Shown here: positions 38,838-49,621 of the stretch, piece by piece
Layout of the letters: each line of letters opens with the position of its first letter
How positions within the stretch are numbered: position 1 is the stretch's first letter
Source: Prorocentrum cordatum
Taxonomy: Eukaryota > Sar > Dinophyceae > Prorocentrales > Prorocentraceae
DNA: 55,000 nucleotides
NCBI GenBank assembly: GCA_963575745.1
Contig: CAUYUJ010015960.1
Coordinates: forward strand, 249,573 to 304,572
Direction of reading: 5' to 3'
The notes under the pieces: model-generated
Database searches by the model: none
Told to the model about the DNA's origin: nothing
What the model saw: the letters and a program-made list of their open reading frames with translations, nothing else
Program-made: the position numbers and the translations under genes

Positions 38838-39170
38838 CTGGAGAAATTGTTGAATACGGCATGGCACGATGATATGGCAAACGCCCGCGCATACGCGCGC
38901 CGAGTGATCCCGACACGCACGTCACTGCGCAGCACATCGAGCGCACTGACACCGACCAACACTACACCGACGCCGACGCGCACATCAGCACATCGAGCAA
39001 ACTATGGAGAACAACGGTCGTGACATGGCGCGTGATCCTACCTCATCCGAACCTCATCATCTCGCCTCATCGCCATCCTACATAAACTGACCTCCTCATC
39101 GCACCGAATCCGGCCTCGTCCAACATCTGTCTAGCGCGCCCTACTCCTCCCACCCGCAAAAAAAAACCAC

Positions 39171-39399
39171 GATCCGTCACCAAGTTCTCCGCGATCATCT
39201 CCTCAGCCTCGGACTCCCCGTACGCGTCGTAGAGCTGCTTCTTGCTCATCCACTCCGACTCGCGAGTCATGGTCTCGCTCCACTGGATGCTGGTCGTCAC
39301 CTGCTGGTGCAAGTCGTTCAGCGTCGGGTCCACGATGTAGGCGGCCAGCATCTTCGCCTTCGTGTTGTACTTCGTGTCCTTGGCGCCGCCCGACTCTAC
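39171..39399 (-). CDS. Gene G exon
   Basis: Minus strand, after CCGCCAG: VESGGAKDTKYNTKAKMLAA, YIVDPTLNDLHQQVTTSIQW, SETMTRESEWMSKKQLYDAY, GESEAEEMIAENLVTD. Ends before GTGGTT. The acidic, Trp-containing helices are clearly protein-like. Function unknown. Confidence 0.65.
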
Positions 39400-39545
39400 C
39401 TGGCGGCGTCGCCCCAAGAAGGGACGGGGCGATGGGGGCTGCTCCGCTTCCCCATGTCACGAGCGAACACCCAGCGATGCGTCAGCTGCGCCCAACGAAA
39501 AAGCTCGATCACATGCGACTCACAGAACCCAACAGTCAATGCAAA

Positions 39546-39660
39546 CATCGCCCAAAGCCACATGCACACACGCGCGCGCCCGCGCGCGCATGACACATCC
39601 GATCACAAATGCACACGCGCACGCACACGTACACGCATGCACATGCACCCACAATCCATA
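39546..39660. repeat. CA/CG-rich alternating tract
   Basis: ACACGCGCGC and CACACG units in the intron between gene G exons. Confidence 0.75.
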
Positions 39661-39686
39661 CCAACCGCAAACATCAAATGTGCGAC

Positions 39687-39753
39687 CTGCTCCCACTGCT
39701 TGGTGGCCTCCTCGCTGTGGGTGCGCGCGGTGGCGAACCTGCCGTAGAGCGCC
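39687..39753 (-). CDS. Gene G exon
   Basis: Minus strand, after ATCCAG: ALYGRFATARTHSEEATKQW, EQ, then canonical donor CAG/GTCGCA. Confidence 0.55.
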
Positions 39754-40103
39754 CTGGATGATGGTTTTGCGCGTGCACAGCAGAGGGGAAGGGGACACGC
39801 GGCAATGATGCACACAGCCAGGTCTGCCCGACAACGGATGGGGATGAACGATGGAGGTGGGAGGAGGTGGAAGGGAAAGAATGGAGGATGGAGGGCGGAG
39901 GTGGGAGGAAGGAAAAGAATTGAGGTGGGAGGAGGTGGAAGGATCCCCCAATCTGCTCTGCTCTGCCCTCCCTCCCTCCCCCAATCTTCCCCATCATCGC
40001 TCTCTCACAACCGCCCGCCACCCTCCACCATGCCCTCGTGATTCATGCATCTCCTGAGCCAACGCGTGCTCTGATCAACGCATGAAATAAAACTCGTCCT
40101 CAC

Positions 40104-40198
40104 TTCTGCGGGACTGAACAACTGCTTCAACAAGCCGACGTTGTCCGCCTTGGAGTGCAAGCTAGTGGCGGCAATCATTTGCAGCGCGCGATGCATAC
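40104..40198 (-). CDS. Gene G exon
   Basis: Minus strand, after CTGCAG: MHRALQMIAATSLHSKADNV, GLLKQLFSPAE, then donor GAA/GTGAGG. Confidence 0.55.
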
Positions 40199-40494
40199 CT
40201 GCAGACACCTGCAAACACCAGCCCCGCCCGTCCACGCCTGACAACACCACCGAAGGCTCACGCATGCAACTAGACGCAAAGAGGGCGCTGCCAATACACA
40301 AAACAGCGCGAACCCAACAGCGCGAACGCAACACGCGATCAATCGCACCCGCGCCAACCTAACACCGTGCCGCGCCGCTCCGTGCCACCGCGCCCACCCC
40401 AATATCCGCCCCGCGCCGTTGCCCCCTTCTGAGCGCCCACGTACGCGCGTACACGCGCGCGCGAGCTACCTGCAAGCAAAGAAAATCGCGTCCG

Positions 40495-40562
40495 AAAGAG
40501 CGTCTTCTTCTCTTCGGTGGTCTTGCCCTTCGCCTCGTGCAATATCTTCTCGTCGGACCACC
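40495..40562 (-). CDS. Gene G exon
   Basis: Minus strand: RWSDEKILHEAKGKTTEEKK, TLFR, preceded by CCCCCGAG. The end is uncertain (a GC donor before GATTTTC is possible). Confidence 0.45.
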
Positions 40563-40689
40563 TCGGGGGCAAGCGGGACACGGGGGGTCAGTGACCGCGT
40601 TTGACGCCACTGCGCCTGTGGCAAAACCAACTACGACGACTAACTCCGAATGTACACTCTGGTCGGACCTGGGGACATGAATCGGGCAT

Positions 40690-40778
40690 CTCGATTGCCC
40701 CAGCCACACTGGATAGCCAAGAGCTGTCTTGGCAGAGGTGTCCGCCTTCAGCTTGTCCTCAGAACTCGATCGATCCAA
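40690..40778 (-). CDS. Gene G exon
   Basis: Minus strand: SSSEDKLKADTSAKTALGYP, VWLGQ. Borders are approximate. Confidence 0.4.
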
Positions 40779-40892
40779 CTCGATCGGACATCGCCCCCCA
40801 TTGTACATTGTCCACATCGTATTTAGAGGGGGGGGGGGGGCGACAGTACCACATGCCTGGTAATGGGGGGGAGGGGGTACCAACAAAATCAC

Positions 40893-40970
40893 GTTGAATA
40901 TATCGGGGTCCTTCTTGATCACTTGCATTGCGGGCTTGCCGCGCGATGGAGCCTTCCCCTTCGGCGCCAT
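40893..40970 (-). CDS. Gene G first exon
   Basis: ATG at 40968-40970: MAPKGKAPSRGKPAMQVIKK, DPDIFN, then donor AAC/GTGATT. The basic MAPKxK start is shared with gene D (MAPKAKRRRR). Together the gene G exons run 40970 to 38661 on the minus strand, with small introns holding G or CA runs. The 3' end may continue into the gene H exons beyond the 0.87-kb element. Confidence 0.55.
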
Positions 40971-41049
40971 TGCACCCCTCGGCCCCTGGGTCCTGGTGCG
41001 ACCGCAGCCCAGGCTCGTTGCGCTTCGCGCGCACCCCCAACTAAACAGA

Positions 41050-41415
41050 GCCGAGATCGCAATCGGGATGTAACGATCACATCAGTCACGTGAACATAAC
41101 TAGACACCGTGTGGTCAGACGAATGCACGTGCGTGCGCGCATGAGCCATACAGGTCATTGAATGGTGTTCGTGCCAGATTTTATCGTATCCAGTTTAGTG
41201 ACATAGTGTAAGTCGTAATGCATGGATGTGCCAGAGTGTATACACCAGTTTGCGATTCTAGTAATAACAGGTGAGTAGATGCTCTTGCTCTGGTCAATAA
41301 TTATATAAACATATGCGCATGTACATACAATATGTCACATATGTGTGTGCGAATTCATATGAACAGTTGCACAATACTACGCTATCGACACTACGTGTAC
41401 ATATGTGTAATAATA
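41050..41415. other. No gene seen
   Basis: AT-richer intergenic stretch upstream of gene G. Confidence 0.5.
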
Positions 41416-41419
41416 CTGC

Positions 41420-41592
41420 AATCTGACAACAGTCTGACGTCAGATCAGTGTCAGATCTACTGGTCTGACAATGATCTGACGTCAGATCATTGTCAGATCG
41501 AGCGATCTGACGTCAGAATTGTCAGATCTGACAAGTCTGACGTCAGACACGTTGATCTGACAACAGTCTGACGTCAGATCATTGTCAGATCA
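41420..41592. repeat. GATCTGAC palindromes, cluster 4
   Basis: Four palindromes of 24-38 bp: about 41421-41458, 41462-41499 (CTGACAATGATCTGACGTCA plus complement, perfect arms), a shortened pair at 41508-41528, and 41555-41591. Confidence 0.9.
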
Positions 41593-41599
41593 ATGGACA

Positions 41600-42690
41600 T
41601 GATATCATGTGATGTCAAATCGAAATCCACAACTTCATACATACATTTGATAAGTAATAATTGAAATATGTGTGCGCATTCAAACAACAATTGTATATTT
41701 GTTATGTACGAACGACACTATATGTGTGTGCTTACACTGTATTTATTCGTGGATGTTGAACTATATCATCACGTGTTTCAAATTGACCATGACATCGAAC
41801 GATGCGACTATACCATATCGACATAACGTTAGTTACAATTTACCATCATGTGGTGCACTACAACACTGAACTGATGTGATCATCACTGGCCACGTGTCAC
41901 GACGACGGTGACGCCGATCGTCACATGAGACGATGCTTACGACATTGACCTATGAACAGTGAAATGGATGACACCTGTGACACGGATGCTGATTGAGGGA
42001 GATACGGAGGGAGATACGGATGATGCGGACTATGAGGATGAGGAGGAACACGAGGAGCAGTGTGCTCCTGGTGTTGGGAAGTCGGTTGGCAGATGTGCTC
42101 AGCACAGGTCGACAGGTCGATATCGCACTTCGGAGGGCAGGACAACGGGGACAATACATCATCAATGGTGGGAATACAACGCACTGCGCCACCAACCTGA
42201 GCGCCAGCAACCTGAACGACCGACCTACGAGCCCTGAAATTCGACCTCCATGATGGCACGATCTTGGAGCACTTAGACACCATGCGCGTTCGTCATGCAC
42301 CACATCGGATGGGGGATGGCGGGCAGGGTGGGTTGGGATGGGATGGCTGGGTGGACGGCGGCTCGATTCGAGGGATCCGACGCGCCACCGCTGCGAGACG
42401 TCGACTCTTTCACCTGCGGCCCGTGCGAATGACGCTCAACACCCCATGAGCGGCGCGGTGCGTGCATTGCTGGCGGCGCTGGCAGAGGCGTGGCAACGAC
42501 GTGCCCCTGCAGCGCGTCTCTAAGCTCTGAGCAAACGCGACCCCGTCCCTCCTCCTCTGCTCTTCCTCCTCTGCTCCCCCCTCCTCCTCTACTCATCCCT
42601 GGTCCGTCCTCCTCTTCCCATATCGTCTCTTCATCATCACTATCCTAATCATCCCTGGCTCCAGATCCTCCCAGGTCGCTGGTCGCACGG
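41600..42690. other. No clear gene
   Basis: AT-rich to about 41950, then mixed. Frames at 41950-42300 show no order. Confidence 0.45.
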
Positions 42691-42700
42691 AAAACCGTGC

Positions 42701-43080
42701 TCAACTCTGGCAGAGCTTCGTGCGAAGACTCACTGCATCAGCTTTACTGAGTCCCTTCCTGCAGCTCGCCACTAAAATCTCCTCGCAAATCGAAGCATGG
42801 CGGTCACCGAACTTACTCTCGGTGACCTCCACGAACAGACGGGGTCTCCCCTCGGAGTCGCGAGAGCATATGTAGCTCTTCTTCGAGGCGTAGGTCACCT
42901 TGAGCTCCCCGAGGGTGGGGTGGCCGAGCGAGCGGACGAGCCCGTCGCACAGCGACGGCCTCTTGCCCTTCTCGCCCGACGCGGCCATCGTGTCCTTGGG
43001 CTTGGCCTTCGGGGTCGCGACGGCCTTGCCCTTCTTCCGCTCCTTGACCTCCGCCTGCGGAGAGAAATTCGCTTGCGCCG
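42701..43080 (-). CDS. Unknown protein, last exon of gene I
   Basis: Minus strand: QAEVKERKKGKAVATPKAKP, KDTMAASGEKGKRPSLCDGL, VRSLGHPTLGELKVTYASKK, SYICSRDSEGRPRLFVEVTE, SKFGDRHASICEEILVASCR, KGLSKADAVSLRTKLCQS, stop at 42701-42703. The C-terminal 75 residues form a compact beta/alpha-like module (SYICSRD...RLFVEVTE) followed by helices. I recall this module as a repeated C-terminal block in dinoflagellate proteins of unknown function. Reading upstream of 43080 passes into an ATC repeat. Confidence 0.65.
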
Positions 43081-43084
43081 TTGT

Positions 43085-43213
43085 AGTCCTCATCCTTCTC
43101 CTCACCATCGGCGCCACACTCATCATCTTCAACCTCATCACCATCGTCACCCTCATCATCATCATCACCCTCACCCTCATAATCCTCATCATCGTCATCA
43201 TCATCATCATCAG

Positions 43214-43249
<36 letters not shown>

Positions 43250-43252
43250 CTT
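43085..43252 (-). repeat. (ATC)n tract
   Basis: ATC/CTC units; Met/Asp frames across it are artefacts. Lies between two exons of gene I. Confidence 0.9.
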
Positions 43253-43367
43253 CCACCTATGCCACTCCAACCTTGTCCTCCACGTGAATCGACGCTGTCA
43301 TACTCCCTCCATGTCCTCCCAGAAAACCAACCCCCTCTGGCAACGATCGCGACCCCCCCGCGCCGCC

Positions 43368-43500
43368 TTCAGCTCCCGCTTCTTGGGATTGACGGGCGCC
43401 GAGTTGATGGCCTTCGTCAGCAGGTCGGCTTCGTCCTCCGACACGTCGTGTACGTCGTCGCCCTTCATCCACTTCGCCAGCTCCTGGGCGGCGCGGGGAC
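43368..43500 (-). CDS. Gene I upstream exon
   Basis: Minus strand: AAQELAKWMKGDDVHDVSED, EADLLTKAINSAPVNPKKRE, LKAARGG. Ordered and amphipathic. Borders are approximate. Confidence 0.5.
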
Positions 43501-43559
43501 AGCGGGGCCAGGCGTGAGGGGGGGGGTGACGGGCTGAACTTTGGGTGACGGAGAAGGGC

Positions 43560-43860
43560 ACGTCTCTCCTTGACACCAATCATCATCATACTACTCGGCC
43601 GCCACACCCTCCTACTCATCCTCATCATCATCCTACTCATCCTACTCCTCCTCACCTCGCCCCCCTCGCCCCCTCGCCGCGTCGTCCGCCTCCCAGCCTC
43701 TAGGACGAGAAGGATGAGGTTGAGGTTGTCACTCCTCCTGCCCTCCCCCCCTCATCCATATCGCATCGCTCCCCCCCCTCATCGGCCTCCTCCTCCTCGT
43801 CATCATCCTCCCCATCAGCATTACAATATTCCATATCATCTCCCTGTTCCGCCTCTGCCG
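43560..43860 (-). repeat. TCC/ATC-rich tracts
   Basis: Pyrimidine-rich on plus; minus frames read Asp/Glu-rich. Confidence 0.7.
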
Positions 43861-43944
43861 CTAAAAAAGACGAGGTGGGTGAGGGGGTGCTGAGAAGAGG
43901 TGCGCGATTGGAGGTGACGAGGATGCAATGATGAGATGTTGATG

Positions 43945-44256
43945 TTAGATTTCGGGGCGCGTGGTACCTACATAGCTGACCCCTCGTGGCCACGACTGGA
44001 TCCACCTTGCTCTAGTGGACATAACGCGCCTGTGCATTTGTAAGCCTGAGACCACACGTTTCGGACAGTGACCGCATTTTTCAGAGCTAGCCCGAAGCTG
44101 CTGGCTGCAAATGGGGGAGCATGGGCAAACGCAAGCGCCGACCACACTAGAAATCACATGGGTGCTGTCGACGCTGGCCCCGTCGCGTACGCGTAGCACC
44201 TCGAACTGCCAGGTGTGCTGGAAACTAGATGACGACGCGCATGCTAATGACAGCAC
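43945..44256 (-). other. Possible Cys-rich frame downstream of gene J
   Basis: Minus frame with HTWQFEVLRVRDGASVDSTH and CSPICSQQLRASSEKCGHCP. Could be an exon with a Cys cluster or the 3' flank of gene J. Not decided. Confidence 0.25.
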
Positions 44257-44360
44257 GCACCAAAATGATAGACACGTATCTTACCAACCCGTCATTGAAC
44301 TCCAATGTATGGCAATGCTACTAACTGGCTACTGCGTACCGCTGCGATAGCCACCCCATC

Positions 44361-45225
44361 CTAATTCGCGCGATTGAAAATCTCGCTGGCAACCACAGTT
44401 GCCATCATGTCGGTCGCAGCGTCGCCATGCTTGATCCATTGCGCGAGCATCATGTACTCGACGTCGCCGAGGTCCACGCCCGCACTGTCGTCCGACGGCG
44501 AGCTCGGCTGCACGTCCGCCTTTGGGCTCCTCATCCGAGGGGTCGTAGCATCAGTGCGCCCAGAGTCGATCGAACCGCCCGAACCTGAACTGCGCATGGC
44601 GACGTTGACCACGCGCGGGGGCGAACTGATCACCACGTCGGGGAACGGCACGGGCGGGTACGTCACAACCTCGACGTCATCTTCGTCAGCAGGGGCCGAG
44701 ACCACAGTGGCGGGTTGCACGGGCGCAATCAGGACGTCGTCGCACAGCGGGCTCGGCGTGTAGATGGGCGAGCACTGCTCGCTGCACGTCTTGAGCTGGA
44801 TCCTGGACCGCTTCGACGGCGGAGTGCACGCCGACGACGAGCCTGGTGACGTCGTCGGCGTGGGCTCCACCCGCTTGCACGAGCGCGGCGGCGGCCTGGC
44901 CCCGATCTCGGGCGGCGTCGCGGGCTCGGCGGCGGCTGGGGTCTCGCCCAGGAGCTGCTGCGCCATCTCCTCCGCCATCTCCTCCGCCAGCTGCTCCGCC
45001 GCCTCCGTTGGCGCCGTCTCCGTTGGCGCCGCCTCCGCGGGCGCCGCCTCCGCGGGCGCCTTGTCGTCGTCGTCCTCGTGCTCGCCCGCGGCCTGCGCAG
45101 TCGTGGCCAGCAAGCACCTGGGCACGGACCAGCGCGAGACCATGTCGGCTGCCTCCGAAAAAATGCCACCGTGGCCGTCGAGGAGCATCGGCTTGTTGAT
45201 GCTCGTCGCGAACACGCCAGCGGGC
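44361..45225 (-). CDS. Unknown protein, gene J (3' exon)
   Basis: Minus strand: WIPPAGVFATSINKPMLLDG, HGGIFSEAADMVSRWSVPRC, LLATTAQAAGEHEDDDD, an Ala/Glu/Pro linker with EQLAEEMAEEMAQQLLGETP, Pro/Ser-rich segments (CKRVEPTPTTSPGSSSACTP, PSKRSRIQL), and a short helical end YMMLAQWIKHGDAATDMMAT, VVASEIFNRAN, stop at 44361-44363. An in-frame TAG lies just upstream of WIPPAG, after MSAQLQ. Either it marks an AG acceptor (CTCCAG/TAG) or an in-frame stop. Similar in build to gene A exon 1. Confidence 0.55.
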
Positions 45226-45335
45226 GGGATCCACTACTGGAGCTGGGCGGACATCTCGACGGGCGCGGCGCGGGGCGATTGGTCGGATGGCGCGCCAAGC
45301 AAGTTTGCGCCCAAACAGCAACTGGGAGTGCAATC

Positions 45336-46220
45336 CCACCAGCCCTCTGGGCTTAGGTGTTATAACGCGTTTGTGTCTTCTCTCTACCCCTACCCCTACC
45401 CCCTCACCTGGGCCTGGGAGGGGGGCGGGGGACGGGTGGGCGGGGGGGGGGAGGGGGGCGGGGGCACCGCGGCGCCCAAGATGGTCCAGTAAGGCCCCAA
45501 GAGGGCTTCGAATTCGCAAGGTGGCCTCCAAGATGGCCCATGCCACTTCACGATGGGCCAATATAGCCTCCGACATGCCCCCCACGAGGCCCCGAGACAG
45601 CCCCACGGCGCCCTCCAAGTGTCCTCCGAGCCCTCCACGGCGCCCTCCAAGATGCCTAAACCATTCAAACGCCTAGGAGCCATCACAGTGTTTGGCATTA
45701 TCGCAGTTTCGCGCCCGATGGGCTTTGGAAGCATCAAGGTGGCCCCACGATTGCTCAAACGATGCCCAAGAGGGGCACAAAACGGCCGATGGCAGCCCCG
45801 AGGTCGCCCAAGAGGCGCCCACGAGCGCTCCAAGATGGCCCCAAGATGCTGTTTGAGAGCCCCCGACGGGGGCGATGCTAATTGAGGGACCCCATCTTGT
45901 TGAGCCATGGGGCCCAATATGGTCCCAAGATGCCTCCCAGCCTCTCCCCGACGACCCCCGCCCCGCCCTGCGTGGCCCAATATGGCTCCAAGAGAGCCAT
46001 GTATAGGCAACTATGTTTTCAAAATGGCTTAATATAACAAAGCATCGCCCACGATAGCCTCCGACAGACCTCCAAGAAACCTCGCGACAGCCTCAAGGTG
46101 GCCCAAGATGGCCGAGCATGGCTCAAGATCGCCTCCGGCAGCAAATATCCGAGCATGGCTCAAGGTAGCCCCCCAATAGGCCTCAAGAAAGCTGGCAATC
46201 AATTATGCATGGGCTGGTGG
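45336..46220. mobile_element. 0.87-kb dispersed element, copy 2
   Basis: Ends CCACCAGCCC (45336-45345) and GGGCTGGTGG (46211-46220) are exact inverted repeats of 10 bp. The interior is colinear with 37692-38550: TATAACGCG, CCTGGGCCTGGGAGG, CCAAGATGGCC units, GGCATTATCGCAG, CCTCCGACAGACCTCCAAG. Same orientation as copy 1, 7.6 kb away. Lies directly upstream of gene J. Confidence 0.75.
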
Positions 46221-46244
46221 AGATACGCGAAGCGTCACGAATTT

Positions 46245-46432
46245 CGGTGCGCGACGACGAACGGCGACGACGACGATTGACGACGACCGAGGACGACGAC
46301 GAATGACGACGACGACGAACGACAACCACGCCGATTCGGGACGACGACGGCGACGACGACGACGAACGACGACGACGACGAACGACGACGAAGACGACGA
46401 CGACGAACGACGACGACGACGACGACAGTGCT
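46245..46432. repeat. (GAC)n tract
   Basis: GACGAC/GACGAACGAC units. Confidence 0.9.
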
Positions 46433-46466
46433 ACCCGATCATGCCCTAACGTTTTGCATCATGAGC

Positions 46467-46630
46467 GCTTCGCTTGAGACATCCTCGCAGCGTCGGGATT
46501 TTTGAGGTCATCGTATACGACGGTTGATGTTCAAATACACGTTTCGTTTGAGACATCCTCGCGCCATGGGGAATGCCGATATCGCTGGAGATACCGTCGA
46601 AAATGAGGCTCTCGCCTGAGACATCCTCGG
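46467..46630 (+). repeat. TTGAGACATCCTCG units, three copies
   Basis: TTCGCTTGAGACATCCTCG at about 46469, TTCGTTTGAGACATCCTCG at 46543, CTCGCCTGAGACATCCTCG at 46611, spaced about 70 bp. Confidence 0.75.
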
Positions 46631-46799
46631 ACCATGTAACTGGGGAAGGGTGACGAGTGGTTGTGGAGGACGAGGGTAACGAGGAAACCGCGCCCAGCCC
46701 CTTGCCTAGCCCCTCCCCCACCGACATCCCGAACCCCTGTGCCCCCTTATCGCCGTCTTCATACATATCAACGTCCCCTGCGATACACACACACGCGCA

Positions 46800-46893
46800 C
46801 ACACATACATATATGTATATATACATACACATATATATATATATATATGCATGTGTATATATACATATATACACATATATATATAAATATATA
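46800..46893. repeat. (AT)n / (ACAT)n tract
   Basis: ATATATAC and ATACAT units. Confidence 0.9.
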
Positions 46894-46895
46894 TG

Positions 46896-47046
46896 ACCCC
46901 CCCTCCTCCTCCTCCTCCTCCTCCTCATCCGCCTCCTCCTCCTCCTCCCTCTTTCCTCCTCCTCCTCCTCCCCCCCCCCCCCCTCCTCCTCCTCCTGCCC
47001 TTCCCCCCCCCCCCCCCCCCCCCCACCCCCCCCCCCCCCCCCCCCC
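46896..47046 (-). repeat. (TCC)n followed by very long poly-C
   Basis: TCC units, then two adjacent C runs of about 20 each split by single A residues (47007-47046). The minus strand is poly-G. Confidence 0.9.
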
Positions 47047-47089
47047 ATCCCCTCATCGCCTGTCACCGTCGCCCTCCCATCCTGCTCTG

Positions 47090-47166
47090 ATCCCCCCGCA
47101 GAGAGGAAGCGAGCTCCTTCATCTGCTCGTCGGACAGGGTCGCGTCGTCCATGTGGTCGTCAGCTT
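47090..47166 (-). CDS. Minus-strand exon K1
   Basis: Read on minus: GEADDHMDDATLSDEQMKEL, ASSLRGDQS. Acidic helix, preceded by a CAG acceptor. It joins other exons of an uncharacterised gene (47090-52130). Confidence 0.4.
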
Positions 47167-47264
47167 CGCCTGGGCCGACGAGGGGGGAAGGGGGGCTGTC
47201 CGCGCGACGATGGTGCACAGTGCAACTCGGGCGCACCGTTCATCGGAGGGAGGACCGAAGGTCG

Positions 47265-47297
47265 AATGGGGGATGACGCCGACGACGAAGACGACGA

Positions 47298-47328
<31 letters not shown>

Positions 47329-47380
47329 AGTGCCGTCGTCGTCGCCGTCGCCGTCGTCGCCGTCGTCGTCGCCCCACCCC
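47265..47380 (-). repeat. (GAC/GTC)n tract
   Basis: GACGAC and then GTCGTC, self-complementary in part. Confidence 0.85.
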
Positions 47381-47384
47381 GTGC

Positions 47385-47486
47385 TTCCCAAAATGCTGGC
47401 CTTCGCCACTGTCGTCATCGCGACCGTGTGGCACAGGCTCGGGATTGTCATCTTGAAGAGGAACAGCAGGGGTCAGCTGAGGGCGG
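47385..47486 (-). CDS. Minus-strand exon K2
   Basis: Minus: QLTPAVPLQDDNPEPVPHGR, DDDSGEGQHFGKHG. Low complexity but not repeat-derived. Weak. Confidence 0.3.
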
Positions 47487-47489
47487 CCG

Positions 47490-48190
47490 TTGGTTCCCTC
47501 TACTCTACTCCTAATCCCATGCGTGCCTTCCATCTTACGCCCTATGTATAGTTCCCCTATGTCTGTACCTCACCCCCTCTCTCTCTCTATATTCATCGGA
47601 TCTCCTATCTACATAGATATGTATACATATCTTACAGGTCATACAAATCCGAATATACAATCTCCCCACTATACCAAGTATAACTCCATCCCTCTGTATA
47701 TATCGTTGTATCCCCTGGTGCATCCTCGACACCTCCCTCTTACCTGATAGGCCTACCTCCCATGTTTTGCACGCCCCTGTGGTGTTCATCCTCCTCCTCC
47801 CCATCGTCCTCCTCGTGTCATCCTCCTCCTCATCGCCATCCTCATCTCCGCCTCCCCGTCGCAACACCTTCGTTACCTCCTCATCGTCATCCCCGTCGGC
47901 ATCCTCACACATCCCCGTTCTTCGCACCCCCAACCCATTCAGGGGCACCCGCAGGGAGATCAGGAAGAGGATGAGGGGAGAACGCGGAGGAGGACGATGA
48001 AGGAGGAAGAGGAGCACGGGGGAAGGGGTGCTGGCCAGGCGAGGAGGCGGAGGATGAGATGAGGGAGGAGGGCAGTAATGGTGGGGAGGAGGAGGGGAGA
48101 GAGCTTACACGCGCACATACACAGGCACACGCGCGCACAGACGTCGCGCACGCACACGCATTCACGCGTGCGCACACACGCGTCAGACAC
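47490..48190. other. No clear gene
   Basis: Mixed sequence with TCC/ATC (47785-47900) and GGAGGA (47985-48090) tracts and a CACACGCGC run (48105-48185). Confidence 0.5.
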
Positions 48191-48302
48191 GACGAAAACG
48201 CTGCCTCCTCGGCAGAGCTCGGCGACGCCGATGGAGGGGCCGAAGACGGGCGCGCCGTCGGTGGCCGCGGGAATGATGATCGACGCGGCGTGCTGTGTCG
48301 CG
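48190..48302 (-). CDS. Minus-strand exon K3
   Basis: Minus: AASIIIPAATDGAPVFGPSI, GVAELCRGGS. Ordered, hydrophobic start. Borders approximate. Confidence 0.45.
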
Positions 48303-48309
48303 GGGGGGG

Positions 48310-48985
48310 GGGCGCTCAGATAGGCTTGCCCTCTTCCATCCACCTCTTCACCCTCATCCACCGTGTCATCACCCTCATCCATGCCCTCAGCGTGTACATT
48401 CCCGATGTTCACCCTCCTCCGCATCATCGCCCCACTCCCTGCACCACGGCAAATCCTCTCTACTGCGACCGACATCCTCATCCCCTCCTCCGCCAGCCTC
48501 CGCTCCGTCGGCGTCGCCCTCGCCACCCTCATGCCAATCGCCTCTTACATTGCCCGCTCGCGCATCATCTGCGCAAATATGTGCACGCAGGCGTACGTGC
48601 ATACAACACACACGTATGTATATGAACATGTGGGGTGCTTGCACATGCAGAAGCCCATGGTTGTATACGCATGTGTATATGTGTGTACATGTGTTTGCGT
48701 ATGCACGTGTGAGTTTGAATACACGTGCACATGTGGATGCATGCACATCTATAGCTATGCACGTGTACGCTTACATGCATAGTTTAACACGCACATAGTC
48801 GTGCACACGTATGACCATGTTTGCATGCATGCGTACGCGTGCGTGTGTCTATGAGTGTGCCCGCACACGTGAATCAATATTTATATATATGTGTATGTAT
48901 ACATATATATATATATATGTGTACTGATGTGTGTGGAGTATGCATAGGCGTGCGTGCATGTGCTCCCCCATACACACAACACAAA
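48310..48985. other. No clear gene; ACAT/GTGT alternating sequence
   Basis: TCC/ATC-rich to 48480, then long GTACACG/CATGTGTA alternating tracts (48570-48960). Confidence 0.55.
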
Positions 48986-48987
48986 AA

Positions 48988-49076
48988 AATCCTGTCGGTC
49001 TCAGGCGGCACGCCGAGGAGGTGCAAACTGTAGATCAGCTGGTCGCGCTCGGTGTTGGAGCAGCCCGCAAGCGCCT
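48988..49076 (-). CDS. Minus-strand exon K4
   Basis: Minus, after a CCCAG acceptor: ALAGCSNTERDQLIYSLHLL, GVPPETDR. A clear amphipathic helix followed by a Pro turn. Confidence 0.5.
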
Positions 49077-49214
49077 GGGCTGCCCCCGTTCGCCAACTGC
49101 CCCCCCCGCTCTCCCCCTTCCACCCATCGCTCCACACGCGAACGCACTCGTCGCCATCCCCAGCACAACGTCCCCCGTGACGACAGTGTCATCAAACCGA
49201 TATATGCGCGGATG

Positions 49215-49452
49215 TATCATCTGACGAACGTCTGACGTCAGACCGTCGTCAGATCTGACGACGCTCTGACGCCTGACCGTGTTCAGATATGGTATCAACA
49301 CTACAGTATGATGACACTACAGTATCAACAATCGACCTACAATGGAACTGCCTAGCGCATGGCCGTTGTCAGATCTGACAACGGTCTGACGTCTGACCCT
49401 TGTCAGATCTGACATCGGTCTGACGTCTGGTCGTCGTCAGATCTGACAGCGG
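49215..49452. repeat. GATCTGAC palindromes, cluster 5
   Basis: About five palindromes, some decayed: CTGACGAACGTCTGACGTCA at 49220, ATCTGACAACGGTCTGACGT at 49372, and others. An ACTACAGTATCAACA direct repeat lies between them (49299-49332). Confidence 0.9.
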
Positions 49453-49621
49453 CATGGTATCACATATGCGCCAGACGATACATCCGCGCGATATGCATGG
49501 ACCTAGCTTCCCCACGCCACGATCGCCCTAGCCAACTCACACATGCATCCCCAACCACCCATACGAATTAACCCTACACCGCAAGCCACCCCATCCAAAT
49601 TCCCCCTCATCTCCCCTCCTC

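Noticed and set aside
49215-49452. Palindrome clusters resembling a CRISPR array
   Set aside because: Units are perfect inverted repeats without regular unique spacers, no cas genes are near, and the context is eukaryotic.
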